DNA from: an uncultured Saprospiraceae bacterium
GTDB lineage: Bacteria; Bacteroidota; Bacteroidia; Chitinophagales; Saprospiraceae
Reading direction: 5' to 3'
NCBI GenBank assembly: GCA_937944245.1
Contig: CALDYY010000069.1
Location: 1 to 64,000, forward strand
DNA: 64,000 nt
The notes under the pieces are model-generated. The model worked only from the letters and a program-made list of their open reading frames with translations, had not been told where the DNA came from and did no database searches. The translations under genes were made by a program, and so were the position numbers. The stretch's first letter is position 1, and each line of letters starts with the position of its first letter. Below, piece by piece: positions 9,239 to 17,943 of this stretch.

Positions 9239-10282
9239 ATGACAACAAGAATTGAGCAATTACATCAATTTCTCATTAGGCACAAAATACATCATATTGT
9301 ATTTTGGGTAGCTATGTTGGTGGGATTAATGCTCTACCAAGGCATGGAAGAAGGCTTTTGGTTTACTTTTTTCAATAATGTGATTATTGTTAGTTTTTTT
9401 GCTATCTTAATTTATCTTAACCTCAATTACCTGATTCCTAAGTACTTAATTCCTAATCGCCCTTGGATGTATAGCCTCTCTTTGATAGTGAGTTGTTTTA
9501 TTTTGATTACTGCCAAAGAGATTATTCAATTCTTTTACTTTGAATTGACCAGCCGAAAGCATGCCCAAAGAGTGCTGCTTGAGAGCATTAACATTCAATT
9601 TCTGCAGGCTTTTATCGTACTAGTTATTTCCACCATTACCAAAATTACTAGCGATTGGCTGCGCCACACAAGAGAAAGGAAAGAACTCGAAAACCGCACC
9701 ATGCAAGCGGAATTACGTTTTTTGAAATCGCAAATTAATCCTCATTTTTTGTTCAACACTTTAAATAATCTTTACGCGCTCACTTTGAAAAAGGACGACA
9801 GAGCACCCGAAATTGTCATTAAATTGTCAGAAATGATGCGTTACATGCTTTATGAATGTAATGAAAAAAGTGTTCCTTTACAAAAAGAGGTTGCCTATTT
9901 GCGTAACTACTTAGATTTGGAAAAACTACGACACGGTCAAAAAGTAGAAATTAGCCTTGAGGTGAATGGCATCATTAACAATCAGCAAATTGCACCGCTG
10001 ATGTTTATTCCCTTCTTAGAAAATAGTTTTAAACATGGGTTAAACCAACAAATTGAAAAGTGCTTTGTGAATATTGTCCTCAATGTGGATGAAAATTATC
10101 TCCATTTTTTCATTGAAAATGGCAAACCAGATTATATTCCACCACCTAGTCAGCATCGTAGCGGAGGCATTGGGCTAGTGAATGTTCGCCAGCGTTTGAA
10201 TTTGCTATATCCCAAAAGTTATGAATTGAGTATTGATGATACGCCCAAAAGTTATGCTGTTAATTTGATGATTCAGCTTTAG
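9239..10282 (+). CDS. LytS-type membrane sensor histidine kinase
   Basis: 347 residues. Four predicted membrane helices (about 15-145) precede a His_kinase (LytS/YehU) domain. The phospho-acceptor His is in LKSQINPHFLFNTLNNLYALTLK, the N-box is FIPFLENSFKHGL, and the ATP lid is GGIGLVNVRQRLNLLYP. I set the start at 9239, just after a TATATTTG -7 box, rather than at the GTG 51 bp upstream. These kinases usually pair with an adjacent LytTR response regulator; none is next to it here, so its partner must be elsewhere. Confidence 0.88.
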   Translation: MTTRIEQLHQFLIRHKIHHIVFWVAMLVGLMLYQGMEEGFWFTFFNNVIIVSFFAILIYLNLNYLIPKYLIPNRPWMYSLSLIVSCFILITAKEIIQFFYFELTSRKHAQRVLLESINIQFLQAFIVLVISTITKITSDWLRHTRERKELENRTMQAELRFLKSQINPHFLFNTLNNLYALTLKKDDRAPEIVIKLSEMMRYMLYECNEKSVPLQKEVAYLRNYLDLEKLRHGQKVEISLEVNGIINNQQIAPLMFIPFLENSFKHGLNQQIEKCFVNIVLNVDENYLHFFIENGKPDYIPPPSQHRSGGIGLVNVRQRLNLLYPKSYELSIDDTPKSYAVNLMIQL

Positions 10283-10640
10283 TATTTATAGTTGATTATC
10301 ATTGACTTAAATGTTAAAAGTTTATTAATAAAACCAAAAAAAAGTTAATATCACATTTTTTTCTTGTTGCATAAAATAATTAGTTACTTTTTCACATTAA
10401 TATAGTCAAAAGCAAAAACAAAATATCACTTCTTATTGATTAAAAATGCTACACGTTTTTTAGATAGATAATTTGGGCAAAGATAAGGAAAGTAGATATA
10501 TCTATCTGAATCTTAATTACAATTACAATTTATTCATTTAACCAGTTTAATTATAGGAGAACTATACACTTAATGTTGCATTTAGCATCGTTTTGTACTA
10601 TTGGCAGCGATTATTTTTTTATCTAAACAACTTTAGTGTA
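10283..10640. other. 358-bp AT-rich intergenic region with inverted repeat
   Basis: No convincing coding frame. It contains TAGATAGATA (10461-10470) and its near-perfect complement TATCTATCTG (10499-10508), a 28-nt spaced 10-bp dyad, and a short direct repeat TTACAATTACAATTT near 10517. It probably holds the leader and promoter of the ankyrin gene. Confidence 0.4.
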
Positions 10641-11759
10641 ATGAAAAACTCCCATTTTTTGACCTTAGCGTTGGTTATAATGCTACAACTTAGTGCATAT
10701 GCACAAATGGAAAATGCTTCTGCTTCTGCAATTACTGAAAGTGAAGCCGTAGAAGCCACCAACAAAAAGAAAGGTAAAACAACTGAGATAAGTCAAGCGC
10801 AACGCATTAACCTAGTTTTTGAGGGCATTCGCTCTGGCGATGTAGAAATGTTCAAGAAACATTGGTTTCCAATGATGGCTTATGAGTTTGATAAAGATGG
10901 CGAAAACATGTTAACATTAGCCATTAAATCAGGAAATCCTGAAATGGTGAAATTAGTTGAGGAACATTCCATTATCAATAGAAAAAATAGAGCAGGTGAA
11001 ACGCCATTGACCTTAGCGATTAAATCAAAAAATCCTGCTATCATTGATATTGTCGTAGAGCGTGCCAAAGCTGCTTTAAAAAATGATTTGGGCGAAACGC
11101 CACTCTTTTTAGCGCTAATTCATTATGATAAAATTGATTTTATCCAAACGCTTTTGAGCAAGGGCGCGGAAGTGAATGACCGCTCCAATGGTATTACGCC
11201 ATTGTATAAGGCAGTAGAGTTGAACAAAGTACAGTTTGTAGCACTATTTATCAAGAATGGAGCAGATGTTAGTATGCCAAACCACGATGGTAGTATTCCT
11301 TTGGCTTTAGCCGTTCAGGAAAATAAAGAAACCATTGTTGGTATCCTGCTACATGGAAGTAAAAATGCTGAAAAGGATGCAAATTGGAAAAACCATCTTG
11401 GTGAACCACTTTTGGTGCTGGCGGCTGCCAATGGACAAGTCAACGCTGTTAGAACATTAATAAAATATGGGGCTTATCCTGATGCCACCGATTACATGGA
11501 CAATACAGCACTTACGATGGCAGCAAGGAGTGGTAATCCTGCTATGATTAGCTACCTTGTAGAAAATGGTGCTAACCTCAATCATCAAAATATGTTGGGC
11601 ATTACACCAATCACTGTCGCTGCAGAATCAGGGCATTTTGCTGCTGCCAATTACCTTGCATCACGGGGCGCTGATGTAAGTACCAGAAGCTTTGCGGGCA
11701 TAGCTGCTAGTGATTTTTATAGCTTTACTAGCTACGATGCAACCACCGATAAACCTTGA
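10641..11759 (+). CDS. Exported ankyrin-repeat protein
   Basis: 372 residues. The ATG at 10641 begins MKNSHFLTLALVIMLQLSAYAQ, a clear Sec signal peptide; the upstream frame from 10593 is rejected. Residues about 60-350 contain roughly eight to nine ankyrin repeats, seen as recurring ETPLTLAIKSKNPAIIDIVVE, GITPLYKAVELNKVQFVALFIKNGAD and ITPITVAAESGHFAAANYLASRGAD. No enzymatic domain is present, so a protein-binding role in the periplasm is likely. It follows the sensor kinase on the same strand but is 358 bp away, so it is probably a separate unit. Confidence 0.85.
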   Translation: MKNSHFLTLALVIMLQLSAYAQMENASASAITESEAVEATNKKKGKTTEISQAQRINLVFEGIRSGDVEMFKKHWFPMMAYEFDKDGENMLTLAIKSGNPEMVKLVEEHSIINRKNRAGETPLTLAIKSKNPAIIDIVVERAKAALKNDLGETPLFLALIHYDKIDFIQTLLSKGAEVNDRSNGITPLYKAVELNKVQFVALFIKNGADVSMPNHDGSIPLALAVQENKETIVGILLHGSKNAEKDANWKNHLGEPLLVLAAANGQVNAVRTLIKYGAYPDATDYMDNTALTMAARSGNPAMISYLVENGANLNHQNMLGITPITVAAESGHFAAANYLASRGADVSTRSFAGIAASDFYSFTSYDATTDKP

Positions 11760-11827
11760 ATAAAATAGGAATAAGTCAAAAAATAATCTACCCCTAAATC
11801 CAAAAATTGTAAAGTGTAGCGGTAGCT

Positions 11828-11867
11828 CAAGGGGCTTCAACAGATGTGTTGAACCCCTTGGTTTTTT
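11828..11867 (+). terminator. Rho-independent terminator
   Basis: CAAGGGGCTTCAACA pairs with TGTTGAACCCCTTG (one bulge) around a 4-nt loop and is followed by GTTTTTT. It lies after the ankyrin gene and near the 3' end of the convergent phosphohexomutase. Confidence 0.85.
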
Positions 11868-11914
11868 ATGTATTTCATTTAAAAGGCTTGCTAAGTCTTT
11901 TAAAGTATGACTGT

Positions 11915-13654
11915 TTATGCTACCCCCAAGTCTCTCATAATAGCATTTAATTTCTCACTAAGTTGTTGCTGTACCATTGCATAATCTTCTTTTCGGTGAA
12001 GTGGCGCATTTACACTGCAATAGAACTTTACTTTAGGTTCTGTGCCAGAAGGTCGTGCCGAGATGATGCTACCATCTGCGGTAAATAGCTGAATCACATC
12101 CGAAGAAGGTAAATCTATGGTAGTAGTTTTCGTGTTGGCTAAGTCGTAAGATATTTGATTTTCGTAGTCTTTAATCATCACAACACCCGAACCCGCTAGG
12201 GTAAGCGGTGGATTCGAGCGTAAGTTCTTCATCATTTCCTGAATTTCTTCTGCCCCTTTTTTGCCTTCGCGCTTGAGGGAAATTAATTTTTCTTGATAAC
12301 AACCATAGGTTGCATAAAGACTTAATAGTGCATCGTATAAGCTACTGCCTTGATCTTTGTAATAAGCAACCATTTCGGCAATCATAGCGCAGGCAATTAC
12401 TGCATCTTTATCTCTGGCATGTTCACCTACCAAGTAACCATAACTTTCTTCCCCACCAGCAATGAACGTGCGTTCTCCTTCTAATTTGGTCATTATTTCA
12501 CCAATATACTTGAAACCAGTCAGTGTATTGAAGCATTCCACATTTTTGGAAGCAGCAATTTTATCAATTAAATAGGAAGTAACAATTGTTTTTACAATGT
12601 ATTCTTTTCCAGTCAATTTACCTGATTTTTCCCAAGCGGTTAGCATGTAGTGAATTAATAAACAAGCGGCTTGATTGCCATTGAGTAGTACAAATTCTCC
12701 TTTATCATTTTTTACGCCAACTCCCACGCGATCGCCGTCAGGGTCAGTTGCCATTACCAAATCGGCATCTACCTCTTTTGCTTTTTTCATGGATAAAGCC
12801 ATCGCCTCTGCCTCTTCTGGGTTTGGATAAACCACCGTAGGAAAGTTCCCGTCTGGTATATTTTGTTCTTCTACCAGAATAATATTCTCAAAACCAAATC
12901 GGCGCAAAACAGGTGGCACTAACACTCCACCAGTACCGTGTATGGGTGAAAACACAATTTTTAAATCTTTTTGACGCTCAATAGCTCCTTTTGAGATAGA
13001 AAGTTTGACCAGTTCATCCAAATATTGTTCGTCTAGGGCTTCGCCAACCAACTCAATATTGTGGCTACCGCCAGTGAACTTAATGTCTTTCACGTTTTGA
13101 ATATTACGAACTTCTGTCATCACATTTTCGTCATGAGGCGCAACTAGCTGCCCACCATCTGCACCATATGCCTTATAACCATTGTATTCTTTTGGATTGT
13201 GGGAAGCCGTCAGCATAACACCCCCTTGACAGCCTAGCGCACGGATAGCAAAAGAAAGCATCGGCGTTGGTCGCAATTCTTTGAAAAAATAAACGTAAAT
13301 ACCATTCGCAGCAAATACTTCTGCCGTAATTCTTGCTAAAGTATCAGAATCGTTGCGACTGTCATGTGCAATAACAACCTTAATAGCTTGGTTGGGATAA
13401 GTTTTAAGCAAATAGTTACTAAATCCTTGAGTAGCACCACCAATAGTATATTTATTTACTCGATTAGAACCCACACCCATAATGCCTCGCAGCCCTCCTG
13501 TTCCAAAATCTAAATCTTGATAAAAAGCATCTGTCAAGGCGGTTATGTCGTTTTTTGCTAGTAAAGATTGGATGGCATTTTTAGTATTAGCATCATAATC
13601 GCCTCTCAACCAATGATTTACTTTTTCAAAGATAGTGGGTTCTAACGTCATCAT
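11915..13654 (-). CDS. Phosphoglucomutase/phosphomannomutase family protein
   Basis: 579 residues from the ATG at 13654. All four alpha-D-phosphohexomutase signatures are intact: TASHNPKEYNGYKAY with the phosphorylated Ser, DPDGDRVG for Mg2+, GEESYGYL for the sugar and RPSGTEPK for phosphate. Length matches the long PgcA-type phospho-sugar mutases of Bacteroidota and Firmicutes. It interconverts hexose 1- and 6-phosphates and feeds UDP-sugar synthesis. The frame is open to an ATG at 13771, which would add 39 Lys/Asn-rich residues not typical of the family, so the start is the uncertain part. Confidence 0.9.
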   Translation of the reverse strand: MMTLEPTIFEKVNHWLRGDYDANTKNAIQSLLAKNDITALTDAFYQDLDFGTGGLRGIMGVGSNRVNKYTIGGATQGFSNYLLKTYPNQAIKVVIAHDSRNDSDTLARITAEVFAANGIYVYFFKELRPTPMLSFAIRALGCQGGVMLTASHNPKEYNGYKAYGADGGQLVAPHDENVMTEVRNIQNVKDIKFTGGSHNIELVGEALDEQYLDELVKLSISKGAIERQKDLKIVFSPIHGTGGVLVPPVLRRFGFENIILVEEQNIPDGNFPTVVYPNPEEAEAMALSMKKAKEVDADLVMATDPDGDRVGVGVKNDKGEFVLLNGNQAACLLIHYMLTAWEKSGKLTGKEYIVKTIVTSYLIDKIAASKNVECFNTLTGFKYIGEIMTKLEGERTFIAGGEESYGYLVGEHARDKDAVIACAMIAEMVAYYKDQGSSLYDALLSLYATYGCYQEKLISLKREGKKGAEEIQEMMKNLRSNPPLTLAGSGVVMIKDYENQISYDLANTKTTTIDLPSSDVIQLFTADGSIISARPSGTEPKVKFYCSVNAPLHRKEDYAMVQQQLSEKLNAIMRDLGVA

Positions 13655-14103
13655 TTTTGCTTCGTTTTTGGTAAAGAAATTGTTGGCTAAAATTAGTGGA
13701 ATTTTATTATCCTGCCAAGCGAATCGTTTTATCGTTTTGTGTTTTAGCTTAATTTCTATTTTCATGCTCAATCACTAACTCCATGTCGGACACTCAGAAG
13801 ATAGAAAAACTTTATTATGTTTCCTGCGAAAGTATTTTTTTGACTCATTTCAACCTATCCTTATTAATTTTTGTGTAGATAGAAAAAGAGGCTGAAGGAC
13901 TCCCGAAAGAAGTTTATTGTGCTTTTATTCGAAGATTATTGTCTCTAAATTCTACAATACTAGGCAAAAGTAAATATTGCTTAAATTTGATTTACATATT
14001 AATACATATTAAAAATACCTTATAATTAACTTGTTTTTACCTATCTGGGTATCTCACTTTCTGTCCATAGTGTCCGATTTTTTCTATTGTAATTTTGAAC
14101 CAT
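13655..14103. other. Upstream non-coding part of the 13.65-14.28 kb interval
   Basis: AT-rich, with no supported gene. The longer reading of the phosphohexomutase would occupy up to 13771. TCGGACACT (13786-13794) and AGTGTCCGA (14069-14077) are complementary but 275 bp apart and may be chance. A TAATTTTG box at 14090-14097 is a possible -7 element for the candidate RNA that follows. Confidence 0.35.
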
Positions 14104-14197
14104 AAAGAGTAAGTAAGATAAATCTTAACAAGATAAAGTAGTACAGCAAGTATTGTTTATTGTGTCTGGGGGAAGCTCAAAAGAGTCTCCCTTTTTT
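14104..14197 (+). ncRNA. Candidate small RNA of about 95 nt
   Basis: A -7-like TAATTTTG (14090-14097) is followed about 70 nt later by a GGGGGA-CTC-AAAA-GAG-TCCC hairpin (about 14169-14191) and CTTTTTT, which reads as an intrinsic terminator. Nothing protein-like lies between. The start of the next gene has its own promoter downstream of this terminator, so the terminator must end some other short transcript. No match to 6S, SRP or tmRNA hallmarks was seen. Confidence 0.35.
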
Positions 14198-14210
14198 ATT
14201 ACGATTGTTT

Positions 14211-14273
14211 TTTTGCGTTTTTATATTGTTTTTTGCGTTTTTTGGCTTATCTTTGCATTAAACGCAATAACGC
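14211..14273 (+). promoter_or_regulatory. Promoter with repeated GCG-centred motifs before the amino-sugar operon
   Basis: A near-ideal Bacteroidota promoter is seen: TTG at 14226-14228, a 19-nt spacer and TATCTTTG at 14248-14255. Two direct copies of TTTTGCGTTTT (14211-14221 and 14231-14241) lie upstream of and inside the spacer, and an inverted copy AACGCAA (14261-14267) covers the expected start site, with a further AACGC just after. This placement is what a repressor such as the DeoR protein encoded in the same operon would need. Confidence 0.6.
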
Positions 14274-14276
14274 TAC

Positions 14277-15113
14277 ATGAAACTATTAGTAGATAGCGGT
14301 TCCACCAAAGCAGCATGGGCTTTCCTGAAAGAGGGAAAAGTCTCAACCCAACTTACCACTAAAGGAATTAATCCTTATCAGCAAGAAGCAACAACCATCC
14401 AAGACCAAGTCCTACACACATTAGAAGAAAAAGCACTTTTAATAAAAGAAGTTTTTTTTTATGGTTCGGGCGTAACGCAAAGTAGTAAATCTAAGATAGA
14501 AAGTGCTTTTGATGCAGTTTGTCCTCAACTCATTCATATTGAAGCACAGAGTGATATTGTGGCGGCGGCAAGAGCTTTATGCCAGCATGAAGCGGGCATT
14601 GCTTGCATTTTAGGTACAGGCTCTAATAGTTGCCTTTATGATGGGAAGGAAATATTGGCGAATATTGGCGGCTTTGGCTTTATTCTTGGCGATGATGGTA
14701 GCGGTGCAGTATTGGGCAAACAGCTTTTGTCAGACTTTTTACATCATAAAATACCAAATGATTTACACCAAAAGTTGCAAAAAGAATATGACCTTACAGT
14801 AGGTAATATCTTGGAAAAAGTATATCGCGAGGATTATCCTAATCGTTTTCTTGCTGGTTTTTCCCCATTTTTGCTGAAATATGCCAATAATGACTATGTT
14901 CATCATTTGATTGTTACAGAATTTCGCCGCTTTTTTTTGAGAAAGGTATTAGACTACCCCAATTCGCTAGCTTACACGGTTCACTTTACAGGGTCTATTG
15001 CTTTTCATTTCAAGGATAAACTTCTTTTAGTAGCTCAAGAATTGGGATTGCAAATAGGTAGCGTTGAAAAAGCACCTATGGACGGATTGATTCAATATCA
15101 TTTGAACAAATAA
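14277..15113 (+). CDS. BadF/BadG-type sugar kinase, probable N-acetylglucosamine kinase
   Basis: 278 residues of the ASKHA fold. The phosphate-1 motif is LLVDSGSTKAAWAF, the central region has IACILGTGSNSCLYDG, and GGFGFILGDDGSGAVLGKQLL is the block seen in N-acetylglucosamine kinases of this family. It probably phosphorylates GlcNAc to GlcNAc-6-phosphate in the cytoplasm. It is the first gene of an operon with a DeoR regulator (5 bp gap) and the NagB fusion, which supports amino-sugar use. The substrate is inferred from context. Confidence 0.85.
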   Translation: MKLLVDSGSTKAAWAFLKEGKVSTQLTTKGINPYQQEATTIQDQVLHTLEEKALLIKEVFFYGSGVTQSSKSKIESAFDAVCPQLIHIEAQSDIVAAARALCQHEAGIACILGTGSNSCLYDGKEILANIGGFGFILGDDGSGAVLGKQLLSDFLHHKIPNDLHQKLQKEYDLTVGNILEKVYREDYPNRFLAGFSPFLLKYANNDYVHHLIVTEFRRFFLRKVLDYPNSLAYTVHFTGSIAFHFKDKLLLVAQELGLQIGSVEKAPMDGLIQYHLNK

Positions 15114-15118
15114 TTGCT

Positions 15119-15868
15119 ATGCTGAAACAGGAACGACATGCTTTGATATTACAGGAAATCAATAGGCACAATAAAGTGCTCTCTTCTGATTTGAGCATGA
15201 AATTGAGTGTTTCTGAGGATACAGTGCGAAGAGATTTGCATGAATTGGCAAAAAACGGCAAGATATTAAAAGTGCATGGTGGTGCTGTTTCCAAATCATT
15301 TCATAGTATTTCCTATGACCAAACCGAAGTGTATGCAATTGAGCAAAAACAACTTATTGCACAAAAAGCGGTAACGCTGCTTAAAGAAGGAATGTTTATT
15401 TTAATTAGTGGTGGCACGACTTGTCGAGAGTTTGCAAGGGGCATTCCTAAAGATTTGAGCTTGACTATTTTTACACCAAGCCTGACTACTGCAATTCAAT
15501 TGATGGACAACCATGCGGCAGAAGTGATTTTGTTAGGGGGCAAACTTTCCAAAAACGCAAGAATGGCAGTAGTGGGCGAAGTCTTTCAGCAGCTCAATCA
15601 AGTGAAAATGGACTATTTTTTCACAGGTTTGAATGGTTTTGACCCCAAAGAAGGAATGACTGATAACGATTGGGAAGTCGTACAACTTTCTAAAGCCATG
15701 ATAAAGTCGGCTCAACAGATAGCAGCCTTGAGCATTGCTGAAAAATTATTTACAGTTCAACCCATAAAAGTTGCTGATGCTCATAAGGTTAGTTTGTTGA
15801 TAACTGAATTAGTACCTTCTGATGAGCGATTCGTTCCTTTCATGAAAGAGGGAATCACAATTTTGTAA
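15119..15868 (+). CDS. DeoR/GlpR-family transcriptional regulator
   Basis: 249 residues. A DeoR winged helix-turn-helix covers residues 6-58 (VLSSDLSMKLSVSEDTVRRDLHEL, KILKVHGGAV). A DeoRC sensor domain follows (about 75-235), with ISGGTTCREFA and the MDYFFTGLNGFDPKEGMTDND stretch. DeoR proteins sense a sugar phosphate and usually repress their own operon; here that would be a hexosamine phosphate made by the flanking kinase. The repeated GCG motifs at 14211-14273 are the likely operator. Confidence 0.9.
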   Translation: MLKQERHALILQEINRHNKVLSSDLSMKLSVSEDTVRRDLHELAKNGKILKVHGGAVSKSFHSISYDQTEVYAIEQKQLIAQKAVTLLKEGMFILISGGTTCREFARGIPKDLSLTIFTPSLTTAIQLMDNHAAEVILLGGKLSKNARMAVVGEVFQQLNQVKMDYFFTGLNGFDPKEGMTDNDWEVVQLSKAMIKSAQQIAALSIAEKLFTVQPIKVADAHKVSLLITELVPSDERFVPFMKEGITIL

Positions 15869-15886
15869 ACATAAACACTTGATGAT

Positions 15887-17863
15887 ATGATTTCAGCACC
15901 AGTTAAAAATGCCACTATTGTTGGGGACAATATTCCTTACAATCCATTTACGACACTTGAGAAGATTCCGACAAAAATTTTTGAAAAGTCGGATATTGCT
16001 TCTCGTGCCGTAGCAGAGGAAATTGCTGCGCTTATTCGAGATAAGGCAAGCCGAAATGAACTCTGCGTATTAGGTTTGGCGACAGGCTCTACCCCCAAAA
16101 CACTTTACGGGGAGTTGGTTCGATTGCATAAAGAAGAAGGTTTAAGTTTCAAAAATGTAGTTACTTTTAATTTGGATGAGTATTATCCGATGAGTCCCAA
16201 CGCTTTACAAAGTTACGTTCGCTATATGAACGAATACCTTTTTGACCATATTGACATTCCAAAAGCAAATATTAACGTTCCCGACGGTACGCTACAAAAA
16301 TCAGCAGTATTAGATTACTGTCGAGCCTATGAGCAGAAAATTCAATCATATGGCGGTTTAGATTTGCAAGTATTAGGCATCGGACGCACAGGACACATTG
16401 GTTTCAATGAGCCAGGGTCTGGTCAAGAATCCAGAACGCGCTTGGTCACACTTGACCACTTGACTATTCAAGATGCTGCCAATGATTTCTTTGGTGAATC
16501 CTTTGTGCCAAGAAAAGCTATTACAATGGGGGTTGGGTCTATTATGTCTGCCCGACGATTGATTTTGATGGCTTGGGGGGAGAAAAAAGCATCAATTATA
16601 CAACGTACCGTAGAGGGTGAAGTAAGTGATTCTGTACCTGCAACTTATTTGCAGTTGCACGAAAATGCGATTATTATCCTAGACGATGGGGCTAGTGCGC
16701 AACTTACGCGCGTAAAGACGCCTTGGGTGCTTGGGGACATTGAGTGGAGTAACTACATGGTAAAAAAAGCAGTCATTTGGTTGAGTTTGAAATTACAACG
16801 TCCGATTTTGAAATTGACGAACAGAGATTATATGGACAACGGTATGAGCGATATCATCACAGAGTATGATTCCGCTTATAACGTTAATATTAAGGTATTC
16901 AATCAGTTGCAACATACAATCACAGGGTGGCCTGGTGGGAAACCAAATGCTGACGACACTAATCGTCCAGAAAGGGCTTTTCCAGCAAAGAAAAGAGTTG
17001 TTATTTTTAGTCCACACCCTGACGATGATGTAATTTCTATGGGAGGTACATTTATCCGTCTTGCTGATCAATCGCATGAGGTACATGTAGCCTATCAGAC
17101 TTCAGGTAATATTGCTGTGCATGATGAGGATGTCATTCGATTTGCTGATTTTGTAAATGAATACCACGAAGCATTTGGGTTAAAGCAAGATGTTACGCAA
17201 ATCATGTTCAACGCTATTAAGCAAAAATTGCAAAGTAAAAAGCCTTGGGAAAGAGATTCCTCCGAAGCGTTGCGCATAAAAGGTCTAATTCGTAGAGGTG
17301 AAGCAAAGGCTGGTTGTCGCTCGGTGGGTATTCCAGATGAAAATGCTCATTTCTTGGATTTACCTTTCTACCAAACAGGTACTGTAAATAAAAAGCCATT
17401 GTCTTGGGAGGACGTTCAAATTACAATAGATTTACTGCAAAAGATTAAGCCGCACCAAGTGTATGCCGCTGGTGACTTAGCTGACCCGCATGGAACACAT
17501 CGTATTTGTTTAGAAGCTGTTTTTCAAGCACTTGGCGAACTAAAACGCAAAGCAGTGGAAGGGGATGAGGCGTCGCAATGGGTGAAAGATTGTTGGCTTT
17601 GGTTGTATAGAGGAGCATGGCAAGAGTGGGATATTGAAGACATTGATATGGCAGTGCCATTAAGCCCCGATGAATTGATGCGCAAGCGCAAAGCTATTTT
17701 CAAGCATCAATCTCAAAAAGATGGTGTAATGTTCCCTGGCGACGACGACCGCGAGTTTTGGCAAAGGGCAGAAGTACGAAACAGAGCAACAGCCGTAGCT
17801 TATGATGCACTAGGTTTAGCCAATTATGAAGCGATGGAAGCCTTTAAGCGTTGGCATTACTAG
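15887..17863 (+). CDS. nagB: Glucosamine-6-phosphate deaminase fused to a PIG-L/LmbE-like domain
   Basis: 658 residues. The first 300 or so form a NagB domain with TGSTPKTLYGELVRLH, FNLDEYYPM and GHIGFNEPGSGQESRTRLVTL. The second part (about 365-600) is a PIG-L/LmbE deacetylase-like domain with HPDDD near residue 375 and DPHGTHR near 531, both zinc-site motifs. The fusion is recurrent in Bacteroidota. Compared with E. coli NagB GVGNDGHIAFNEP, this protein reads GIGRTGHIGFNEP, so the Asp141 position is Thr168 while the catalytic His (His170) is kept. Deamination of GlcN6P is probable, and the second domain may deacetylate an N-acetylated amino-sugar derivative; that is inference. Confidence 0.88.
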   Translation: MISAPVKNATIVGDNIPYNPFTTLEKIPTKIFEKSDIASRAVAEEIAALIRDKASRNELCVLGLATGSTPKTLYGELVRLHKEEGLSFKNVVTFNLDEYYPMSPNALQSYVRYMNEYLFDHIDIPKANINVPDGTLQKSAVLDYCRAYEQKIQSYGGLDLQVLGIGRTGHIGFNEPGSGQESRTRLVTLDHLTIQDAANDFFGESFVPRKAITMGVGSIMSARRLILMAWGEKKASIIQRTVEGEVSDSVPATYLQLHENAIIILDDGASAQLTRVKTPWVLGDIEWSNYMVKKAVIWLSLKLQRPILKLTNRDYMDNGMSDIITEYDSAYNVNIKVFNQLQHTITGWPGGKPNADDTNRPERAFPAKKRVVIFSPHPDDDVISMGGTFIRLADQSHEVHVAYQTSGNIAVHDEDVIRFADFVNEYHEAFGLKQDVTQIMFNAIKQKLQSKKPWERDSSEALRIKGLIRRGEAKAGCRSVGIPDENAHFLDLPFYQTGTVNKKPLSWEDVQITIDLLQKIKPHQVYAAGDLADPHGTHRICLEAVFQALGELKRKAVEGDEASQWVKDCWLWLYRGAWQEWDIEDIDMAVPLSPDELMRKRKAIFKHQSQKDGVMFPGDDDREFWQRAEVRNRATAVAYDALGLANYEAMEAFKRWHY

Positions 17864-17943
17864 AGGTATTAGGTTGGGTGCTAGGTATTGGGTTTTAGGT
17901 ACTAGGATAAAAAATAACACCTAATATCTAAAACCCAACACTT
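17864..17943. repeat. Degenerate TAGGTATTGGGT repeats forming a bidirectional hairpin
   Basis: The 80 bp between two convergent genes consist of variants of a 10-12 nt unit (AGGTATTAGGTTGGGTGCT, AGGTATTGGGTTTTAGGTACT). TTGGGTTTTAG (17888-17898) pairs exactly with CTAAAACCCAA (17928-17938). It may serve as a shared terminator. Its composition looks like an intergenic repeat family rather than unique sequence. Confidence 0.55.

Noticed and set aside
13655-13771. N-terminal extension of the phosphohexomutase
   Set aside because: 39 Lys/Asn-rich codons not typical of the family; the ATG at 13654 gives the usual N-terminus, though the point is not certain.
14104-14197. SRP, 6S or tmRNA gene
   Set aside because: The SRP apical GGAAG-GCAG motif, the tmRNA tRNA-like ends and the long 6S bubble are all missing.
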